This document shows positions 55,728-64,000 of a DNA stretch of 64,000 nucleotides, piece after piece; within the stretch, counting starts at the first letter, position 1; the number at the start of each line of letters is the position of its first letter. The notes beneath the pieces are model-generated. The model was not told the origin of the DNA and searched no databases. It worked only from the letters and a program-made list of their open reading frames with translations. The stretch lies in NCBI GenBank assembly GCA_019802505.1, contig JAFMOC010000108.1, forward strand, positions 755,001 to 819,000, given 5' to 3'. A program made the position numbers and the translations under genes. Source of the DNA: Corydoras sp. C115 (Eukaryota; Chordata; Actinopteri; Siluriformes; Callichthyidae).

Positions 55728-55910
55728 CCTCCCACAGTCCAAAAACATGGATTCAAGGTAAATTGAATGGTTTAAATTGGCACATATAGACTGTGTTTGA
55801 GATTGACACCATATCATGACCCTAAACGTCTACCCAGCGCCCAAAACATTATCTCCTCAATGTGCAAACCTACTAGAGGATTAAGTGGAAGATAATGAAT
55901 GAATAAATTA
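55728..55910 (+). mobile_element. SINE 3' half, diverged
   Basis: Begins CTCCCACAGTCCAAAAACAT, continues with TTCAAGGTAAATTG and CCCAGCGCCC, and ends GTGGAAGATAATGAATGAAT, followed by an (ATA)n/(AAT)n microsatellite to 55947. Confidence 0.7.
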
Positions 55911-55984
55911 ATAATAATAAATAATAATAATAATAATAATAATAATGATGATATAAAATAATGATCAGGTGTGATTATACTACA

Positions 55985-56130
55985 GTGCAACTGGCTTTTC
56001 AAGTTCAAGTGATTTAAGTAGTTTATTTATATTGTACTTTTTACAACAGTACATTGTTAAAAAAGCAGCTTTACAGTGTTATGTGCCTGAACCTCCAAAC
56101 AGCAAGCCGAAGCGACGAAGTGGGTTGGGC
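55985..56130 (-). repeat. Interspersed repeat fragment
   Basis: CAAGTTCAAGTGATTTAAGT and TTACAACAGTACATTGTTAA, then AAGCAGCTTTACAG: a third piece of the family at 30030-30650. Confidence 0.55.
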
Positions 56131-56992
56131 AGCATCAACTTAAGTAGTAAATTTTTTCTTATTTTTTTTCTCATTTGTATGTCGATTTGGATAAAAGCAT
56201 CTGCTAAATGACTAAATGTAATACTCTCTAGAGACATAGATAAATTAGATTTTAAATATAGGCTAAGCGAATCTGCATGCAAGGCAGGACGTTTATTTCA
56301 CATTCAAAAAGGTCTGTAGGAGTTCTAAAAGCACTTTAATTGTGACTTTAATAACTTTGTAAAGACTAGTGGTGCTTCGTAATTTGGCACTGAACTAACT
56401 TATGGTTTAGGTTCCCCTTTTCTCACCACCATCTGACAATGCATTAGTTTTAATACTTATATGAGTACTACTATTAGATGTTTGTTTTTCTTTTGGATAC
56501 AACATGGACTGATAGTGATAGCGGTGTGATTAAGTTTTGTTGTGTTAGTTAAAAAGTAAAGAATATAATGTGTGTTTAAACCCAAACGCCTGTCATGGTA
56601 CAGTATGTCTAAAAAAAATATTAATATTCCAAATAAAAAAAACAATCCTGTGGGCTGTGCATGCTCTTTAAAGCCAGCTGGGTGTTTAGTGAATGGCTAA
56701 ATGCCCAATACTCTTGCCAATGGGGGTATTAGGTCAAATATGAAAATATGTTTACCACTGTTATAGAGGTATTAGAAGCAGCAGGTGAAATCCTCTCTCA
56801 GTATCTTTGCATACTGTTCCCTTAAAACCAAAATGCATTACCACATTGCATGAAGGAGAATGCTTAATTAAAATTTGCTGGCAATATCAAATGGCGAGTA
56901 CATGGTTCCAGTGGTTGGAAGCATTTCACATGCTGTTTACTGACATCCAGCACCACAAAGTGCATTTGCATTTAGATCTCATTATGCAGGAA

Positions 56993-57361
56993 TCCGGCGG
57001 CACGGTGGCTTAGTGGTTAGTACGTTCGCCTCGAATTCCCGGTTCGAATCCCCATCTGGGTGGAGTTTCCATGTTCTCCCCGTGTCCACGTGGGTTTCCA
57101 CCGGGTTCTCCGGTTTCCTACCACAGTCCAAAAATATGGGTCAAGTGAATTGAGTTCTCCAAATTGCCCCATGTAGAGTGTGTTTGTGTGCGTGTCTGTG
57201 TGTGTGTGTGTGTGTGTGTGCGCAGCAATAGATTGCCGCCCTGTCCTGGGTGTGTCTGCCCAGCGCCCGAAATGTTCTCCCCTGGATGGGCATGGGGAAT
57301 CACCTACCTAATATAGGATAAAAGCGGAAGATAATGAATGAATGAATGAATGAATGAATGA
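56993..57361 (+). mobile_element. HE1-like SINE with 9-bp duplication
   Basis: Flanked by ATGCAGGAA at 56984-56992 and 57362-57370. Complete head, B box GGTTCGAATCC, core (one C-to-A change in CCTACCACAGTCC), an internal (GT)n expansion, and an (AATG)n tail. Confidence 0.9.
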
Positions 57362-57574
57362 ATGCAGGAACCCTTCATAGGTTTGATAATAGGTTTGATT
57401 TTAGGGTGCTAAAATCAAACGTCAGATGTGCATTGGTTTCCAGGGGGATGTAAACCACCATATGTTTCCCTTATGTTTGGAATTAGATAAAATTTGTGAT
57501 TTGTGATTTTAAAAGGAATTAGCTGGATTTTAGTAGAAGTGGGTGATAATTTAATTGTGACATCTCTCTTTGAC

Positions 57575-57577
<3 letters not shown>

Positions 57578-57657
<80 letters not shown>
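57578..57657. repeat. (TA)n microsatellite
   Basis: About 40 TA units upstream of map3k7cl. Confidence 0.95.
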
Positions 57658-57659
<2 letters not shown>

Positions 57660-57661
<2 letters not shown>

Positions 57662-58958
57662 AATACTGTGTTTAAAGGATATAACCGCCAGTTAATGCTT
57701 ACCATTTTCTGTTCTCACACATAGCAATAAATACATGTCACTAAACATACAAACAAAAGCATTTCCAACACAATACATTGTGCAAAAAACAAATCAGCAG
57801 TCCTGAACTCAACCCCAGACAGTCCAAGTATGGCTCCCAAACAGTTCATATCTTGGCCGATGTTATAGTACATGATTGTACAAAGAAATCAAATGTGTTC
57901 CCATCTAAACTATAATAGGTTAACAATACTGAGATCAAGGAAAATTAGCAAATATTATAAATATTAAAAACAAATAAAAATAAATATATCTAATAATAAC
58001 AAAGAAATAAAAGAAAGAAAGTACAGGTATTCTCAGATAGTATAGGCTTTATGCTTTGAAATAGCCTCACTACAAAACAATGGACTTGCTTGGCCAGTGT
58101 GTGTTACACAGCACTGATTGGAGCAAGAGACATTTTTCTTGTCTAAAGTCATGCAACCCTGCCTTTTAACTGGCACTGGTGTAGGGGGTGTATCTGTAAT
58201 GCAAGTTGGCAGCCCACACACAGACACACAGACACAGAACCACAGACACATGCGCACACACTTAAAATGTGTTATATTTTTTAGGAGTTACTAAGATTAT
58301 TCTTTTAAAATCTTATGTCTTTTACTTTCCAGCTTTCATGAGCTGGCCCAGATGGTCATATGACAGGCATGATGTTAAAAACTCTCTTCATATCTGGATT
58401 TCTTTTTCGTTGAGAAGACATTTTCAAAATCTTGCACCTTTTATAGTAAGAGGCTTTTGGTTACAGGTAAGGTTATTTCATTCATAAAGACCATTTTATT
58501 GCAAAAATTCAACAGCCAATGAAAGTTTAATAGAACTGTTTTCATAGTCCTCTTAATGTCGCACGACTTTTGTTTATTCATTCTTTTTTGAATGCCATTT
58601 TGTTAGTCTCAGTGCATGATTTGTCAAAATTCACATTATAGTACATTAATTCTATAATAAGTCTAAGTAGACATAGTGTGATATCTCCACATCAAAGGCA
58701 ACATTATTGTATTCAGTACAAAAATATTTAGTTTAAATGTTTAGTCAGGGTAAAAACACTGGAGAAGTGTGACCTCACTATTCTGCTCAGAGGGACTGTA
58801 CCTCTAATTATTTAATCCTTAGTTCAACTTTGGGCACATGATGAAATCCAGTCATTGCCTCTGCAGGGTGAATGATCTCATATTACAGTGGTGTATTAAG
58901 GGAAACTCACTTTATGCACTTGGTCTTAGCATTCTCATGCCTTTTCCTTAAGGAATAA
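57660..58958. other. Upstream region of map3k7cl
   Basis: No recognised gene. 58335-58466 is exon-like: it follows a pyrimidine-rich CTTTTACTTTCCAG and ends TTACAG before GTAAGG. Its frame (MSWPRWSYDRHDVKNSLHIW) matches nothing I know; it could be a noncoding 5' exon of map3k7cl or chance. Confidence 0.3.
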
Positions 58959-59034
58959 ATGATTACCTCAGCAAGAAGATACACAACTGACAAACCTGAG
59001 GTTCAAATATCCTTCAGCCTTGATGAGTCCTCAG
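58959..59034 (+). CDS. map3k7cl: First coding exon of a MAP3K7CL-like gene (partial)
   Basis: Encodes MITSARRYTTDKPEVQISF followed by SLDESS, then a GTAAGT donor after one base of the next codon. I recall human MAP3K7CL (TAK1L) starting MISTARVPADKPVRIAFSLN, and the two align end to end. MAP3K7CL is a small coiled-coil protein related to the C-terminus of TAK1 kinase, of poorly known function. Position supports the call: in human it lies divergently next to CCT8, as here. I could not find the next exon (expected acidic DTPPEDS-like start) before 64000, so the intron would exceed 5 kb. The exon is short and identity rests on about 25 residues. Confidence 0.6.
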
Positions 59035-59865
59035 GTAAGTTATGAATTTGAAATTATTGGTGTGTTTAAATGCAGGGCCTTTAAAAGGGTTTTGTCCTTC
59101 CTGTCACTTCCCCCTCCTCAGTAATGGCATACACTGCATGCCTACCACCAAAACGGCAACCCACAAAAGCCAGCACAAAGCCCTCTCATGTCAGACATGT
59201 TTAAACTTTTGTCATTATTTTCAGTAAAACAGGTGCTCCCTCTATTTTGGTAGATCACTGGCATCTTCAAAACAAATATGTACTTAGACCCACTGCCTAA
59301 GGACTCTGTGCTGTCAGTGTTTAACAGCTATTTAGACTAATGTTTGTATGGCAGCTGCTGTCAGATCAGCATAGCATCAAATTTCATATTTAATACCTCT
59401 ATGCTGTGTGATTCACTTATTCACTTTTAGAATACACTTTTATATTATTTGGTATTGCGTCCACAAGACCCCCCTGCACCTTACACCTTTGCCACTCTGT
59501 CCCTGTGTCCCTCAGTATGATCATTCAAATTAAACAATATATGCCAAAGAGTTATAGGCATTTTTAGTTTTAGTGACCTAGGCACTTTAATCACTGTTAA
59601 ATTGCAGACTTAAAGAAAGACATATAAACTACTAAAGTATTAGTACAGATCCTCTGGCAAAGTTTATCAACCAAAGTATCAGCCTTGAGCATGTTACTCA
59701 AGGCTCTGTCAGAGGTGACTGTTATATTCCTTTCCACAGAAGCACTTTCAGTAAGTCGACCTTGTCAGTAAGAAGTAAAAGTGTGTGGAACTCAGTACCC
59801 GAGGAGATTAAACTGCTTACAACATATAAGCTCTTCACAAAAAATGTACAAATGTGACTTACATG
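59035..59865. other. map3k7cl intron 1, first part
   Basis: AT-rich intronic sequence with no recognised feature. Confidence 0.35.
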
Positions 59866-59867
59866 TA

Positions 59868-60425
59868 CGTTTACATTTAGTCATTTAGCAGATAGGTGTT
59901 TGTTTAAAAGATGCATCTTCAGTAGTTTCTTAGAAATACCAATTTTGCAGTGGTGAACACCATGGAGTGAGAATTAGCTCCTCAGTAAGGTGGAACCACC
60001 AGGCGACAATCATCACTAGAGCTAAGTGTATTTTGAAAAGAAGGTAAGGGGGCAGATCCATAAATGATCCTTTAGGCCAGAGTCAGTGACTTGTACTGAA
60101 TGCGAGCAGCTACAGGGAGCCAATGGAGAGAGATGAGTAGTGGAGTGACATGAGTTCACTTGGGCTGGTTGAATACAAGTCGGGCTGCAGAGTACACAAT
60201 TAGTTGTAGAGGCCTGATTGTGGAAGCTGGGAGACCGGCAAGCAACGCATTACAATAATCAACCCGGGATAGGATGAGGGCTTGAACTAAGAGCTGAGTA
60301 GCATGTTTAGACTGATCTTTCTCATATTGTAAAGAAGGAATCTGCAGGAACGGGCCATGATCAGGGAGGCTAAGGTTACGGGCCGAATCGGTTGGAGAGA
60401 TGTTAACACCTATAGCTGCCAACAC
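59868..60425 (-). mobile_element. L2-like LINE 3' fragment
   Basis: Minus strand encodes QALILSRVDYCNALLAGLP followed by STIRPLQL and SAARLVFNQPK, the RT C-terminal region of L2-type LINEs. The left end is the tail (TTACATTTAGTCATTTAGCA on the plus strand). Confidence 0.7.
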
Positions 60426-60711
60426 TAAAAGATAAGCCCATTGTGTTGTTTTGATGGTATGATAAGATGAGATTTCTCTTAACTGTATTATAAGTGTTGC
60501 ATGTATTTTGTATTATATTGTACATGTATTGTGTGCATTTCCTTCTTTCTTCCATTCTTTTTTCTTTCTCTTTTTCTTTTAAAATTGTAAGTTTACTGCC
60601 TTCTTACTGACTTTTTCACATCATGGCCAGGGGATCAAAACTAGCCTTCTAAATCTGGCTTTTTAAATCGTGTGTAATTATATGTTTTATGAAATTGCAC
60701 TTTCCTCTTTT

Positions 60712-60716
<5 letters not shown>

Positions 60717-60764
<48 letters not shown>

Positions 60765-60907
60765 ATAATAATAATAATACAGCGATGGATTGGTGCCCTG
60801 TCCTAGGTCTATCTGCCCAGCGCCCGAGACGTTCTCCCCTGGATGGGCATGGGGAACCCCACCGTGACCCTAATAGAGGATAAAGCGGGAGATAATGAAT
60901 GAATGAA
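60717..60907 (+). mobile_element. Poly(A) run followed by SINE 3' part
   Basis: Poly(A) 60717-60761, then (AAT)n, then CAGCGATGGATTGGTGCCCT and the rest of the SINE body with its tail GAATGAATG, followed by an inverted (ATT)n tract. The tRNA-like head is absent. Confidence 0.7.
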
Positions 60908-61524
60908 TATTATTATTATTATTATTATTATTATTTTTTTTTTTTTACAGTATATTTATATTATTTACACTTAAATAATAAAGTAAAATGCAATATAATT
61001 ATACAATATAAGCATTTGCTTTCATTTCACATGTAATATTATGTTTAGACAAATCTGATTTGCAAATAAAATACTTTAGAATATTAGACTTACATATTAT
61101 TTATTTAAAGATTTGATTTGATTTGGCTTGATTTGTCAGAAGTACTGGAGTAGAACAAAAATAGTTGGTGTAGTTGTCTAATACTAATACTATGTAGAAA
61201 TTTGTGTGCATAGATCCCCAATTATTATCAACCATTTTATGCACTTGCTTTGAACCTTCTGTTGCTTTGCATACTTTGTAGTCCATATTTGCCCAATTTT
61301 TTAATAGACCCTGCAGAAAGAATCAGACCACAGAGCAGGTATTACCTGGGTGGTGGATCATTCTTATTGCTGTACAGGCACTATGCGGCATTGGTATGTT
61401 AGTGTGTGTTGTTTTGATATGAGTAGATCACACATAGTACATTACATAACATTAGTAATAGTAGTGCTCATTTTATACCTGTTTTGTGCTGATCCTGTGG
61501 GGTCAAATACAAATATGGAAAGCA

Positions 61525-61935
61525 TAAATACACTATATTGCCAAAGGTATTTTTTACACATCATATCATATTCATGGCCGCAGGTGTATAATCAGAATCA
61601 TAATAAGAATCAGAATACATCATTAATCTCTGGGGGAAATTGCATAAAACCAAACACCTAGTCATGCAGACTGCTTCTACCAACATTTGTAAAAATAAAT
61701 AAATAAATGGATCGCTTTTAAGAGCCCAGTTAATTCCAGCATGATACAGTGATAAAATGTCACCTGTGTCCAGTCCAGAAATATTTCACAGTCAACTGTC
61801 AGAGGTATAACATACTGTATGTCATTGGGAATGACAGCAACTCAGCCATGAAGTGGTAGGTCATGTAAAATGACAGAATGTTGATGTGAATAGTATGCAG
61901 ACTTCATGCAGCCTTTAGATTAGCTTAAGAACAGT
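61525..61935 (+). mobile_element. Tc1-like transposon fragment
   Basis: The left end TACACTATATTGCCAAAGGT is a common Tc1-type terminus. After an insert with CAGAATCATAATAAGAATCA it continues at about 61695 with transposase N-terminal coding (TTCACAGTCAACTGTCAGAG; GGAATGACAGCAACTCAGCC), ending near 61930. No catalytic part. Confidence 0.6.
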
Positions 61936-62492
61936 GTGTGACAACATTGACAAAGGAAAAGACACAATAAATGAAAAACCCTGTATATATCAGCAGTGCA
62001 ACAAGATCTACAGCATGATGGAACCAGTTTGCTAGGTAGTTAAAGTCTCATGAGTTCCATTAAGTTAAAATGACTGTATTACAAGATGATGCCATTACTG
62101 CACAGGCATTAAACAAACAGGCATTGGTTGCACTCCGGAAAGCGGATTACTCTTTAATGCTTGGTAGCATTTAAGACAGGGTTCCATCAGCCGGCTCAGT
62201 GATTTAGGGGCTAATGCTGCTCAGTTTCTGGACTTCTTATTTGCTGCTTGATTAATTGAAGCATTGCAACAGATGCAATTGAATATCACTAGCTTATGGA
62301 TTCGATGTTAAATTCAACAATTTATCATCATCATCAAAGCTAAGCAGATTTATATAATAATTATAATAGTAATTATAATACAAACAATCAACAGTTCGTT
62401 AAACACTAAAAAATGTTTGTTGTAACATTCAATTGCATTTTTTTTTCAATCAATTAACAGAACATGGCGAGTTCTGATGTTGATTAAATTAA
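61936..62492. other. map3k7cl intron 1, middle part
   Basis: AT-rich; nothing recognised. Confidence 0.35.
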
Positions 62493-62838
62493 TTTATTCA
62501 TTCATTCATTCATTATCTTCTGCTTAATCCTCTACTAGGTTCGTGAGCAAGTTCCCCATGCCCACCCAGGAGAAAAAGTTTTGGACGGGCAGGTACTTCC
62601 AGGACAGGGTGCCAATCTAACACTGGGCGCACTCACTCACACACACCCACACACACAGTAGCACACTAAATGGGGAAATTTATTGCATTTAATTTACCTT
62701 GAAACCATGTTTTTGGGCTGTGGAAGGAAATCAAAGAACCCGGAGGAAACCCACACAGACAGGGAGAACATGGAAACTCCACCCAGATTGGTATCCGAAC
62801 CTGAATCCCCAGCTCTGAAAGGCAAATGTACCGCCCTG
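62493..62838 (-). mobile_element. HE1-like SINE, diverged
   Basis: Reverse-oriented copy: TTCATTCATTCATTATCTTC tail, CCCATGCCCACCCAGGAG body, GAGGAAACCCACACAGACAG core and a decayed head. More diverged than the copies with visible target duplications. Confidence 0.82.
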
Positions 62839-62839
62839 T

Positions 62840-64000
62840 TGTTTGAATTGTTATATAATATATTTTTTAACTTAACTTGCGTAATTTAAAATAGCTTTCA
62901 TTCTATTTTACCTTACTCTACAGCAAGTTTCTCCTTAAGAAATGTTATCAATATTCAAATAAGAAAATCTGAAATATTACTTAAACAAATCACATTAATT
63001 AACATTCAAGATGACGACTGTTTAAAGACCATCTTAAAATATACTTAATTAACCTTAAAACAATTTTTAATAATGTAAGTATTTGGCTAATGATACTGCA
63101 GATTGGCAGGTTCTTTCTTAACTACTGACTGGTATTGTTTTCTCACATGTAAGTTGCTTTGGTTAAAAGTGTCTGCTATATGAATAAATGTAAATGTAAT
63201 AAATATAAAGCTGCTTAGTGGTAAAATTATTGTGCAGTAACACATTATGCACATTATGACTATCTTATTACTAAAAATAAAAAAATAAAAAATCAGTTAA
63301 GCAGACCTGATTTTATAACCTCAAATTGTTTTGCAGTAGAGATGAGGATATCTGCAGCCCTTGTGTCTTTATGTACCATGCTGTGGCAAACATCCTCTCA
63401 CTACTGAAGTTGCAGAGAGAGAGAACTAGCTTTTTATCAGCAGGACAAGTGAGGTAACGCTTGTTGATTACTATTCTTCACTGTTAACCTAATATACTAA
63501 AAAACTCAGTTAAAATAAAATATAGCATTAGAAAAGATAGACCTTTATTTATCCCACAATGGTGAAATTCACAACAATGTTTATTTGTTTGCATAAAATC
63601 TAATTAATTCATATTCTATTTTAATTTCGCAAATAGTTGAGACTTATTTATAATAAAAAAAATTCTGCCACTTGTGCAAAACTCCAATTTTTTTTGGCAT
63701 CTAAAGTAAATATTAATTTGCTTAATTTCATAGTTTTATTTAATAAGCATCATCCACTGTCAACATTACATTTTACACATTTTGAACCACTTTAGATTTG
63801 CAATTGCACAGGTGCTGAATCATAATTACTGTTAACAGATTACAATTAATTTGTTATAAATCTGATCACCACTAGTCATAATATTTATTTTCCCAAACCC
63901 AATATGTTTTGATTTTGTATTTTAACAAAGGTCTATAATTGTAAAATTCTATAAAATCATTATTGAGGCTGAACATTTATGGTCATTTTTAGGGTATGTG
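62840..64000. other. End of window, no gene fixed
   Basis: AT-rich, with an L2-type tail at 63147-63200 (TGTAAGTTGCTTTGGTTAAA, GTGTCTGCTA). 63348-63455 follows TTGTTTTGCAG and precedes GTAACG, giving an open frame RDEDICSPCVFMYHAVANIL; I cannot assign it. Confidence 0.3.

Overview
The window is a vertebrate nuclear genome segment, and almost certainly a teleost. Its genes are split by GT-AG introns, and the intergenic and intronic space is filled with fish-type mobile DNA: Tc1-like transposons, hAT and PIF/Harbinger elements, a Rex3-like RTE LINE, other LINEs, and a tRNA-derived SINE with a conserved HE1/V-SINE-like core and (AATG)n tail. The SINE type and tails would fit an otophysan fish (catfish, characin, cyprinid), but that is inference. 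There is no operon, phage, plasmid or CRISPR content.

Three host genes are supported. (1) tmem135, minus strand, 15 coding exons between 38767 and 1740; the exons sum to 1395 nt and predict a 464-residue protein. (2) cct8 (TCP-1/TRiC subunit theta), minus strand, 15 coding exons between 53523 and 42764; they sum to 1677 nt and predict a 558-residue protein. (3) The first coding exon of a map3k7cl-like gene, plus strand, 58959-59034; the rest would lie beyond the window. cct8 and map3k7cl are divergent neighbours, as I recall them being on human chromosome 21. tmem135 is a chromosome 11 gene in human, so its position tail-side of cct8 marks a rearrangement.

Layout: 1-1739 is the 3' flank of tmem135. 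1740-38767 is tmem135, whose introns hold most of the transposons: LINE ORF2 remains 2815-5455; a hAT element split by a LINE 5828-8326; a hAT element split by an intact-ORF Tc1 9310-11877; a LINE split by a second Tc1 12046-15745; Rex3-like LINE 16528-17567; L2-like RT remains 20890-21290; Harbinger element 23674-24162; two LINE fragments and two hAT pieces 25040-28720; a foldback-like inverted minisatellite 32670-33470; and a three-level Tc1/Tc1/hAT nest 33620-37577. 38855-40452 is a hAT element sitting 87 bp upstream of the tmem135 start codon. 42764-53523 is cct8, whose introns carry SINEs, a hAT element and long (TA)n tracts. 53524-58958 is the divergent cct8/map3k7cl interval with several SINEs, and 58959-64000 is the first intron of map3k7cl with SINE, L2 and Tc1 remains.

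I did not find a new molecular system. The most informative signals are the nested insertions with readable target-site duplications, an apparently intact Tc1 transposase, a transposon in a housekeeping-type promoter, and the foldback-like element. All coordinates were read by eye; intron/exon joins were checked by phase, not by transcript evidence.
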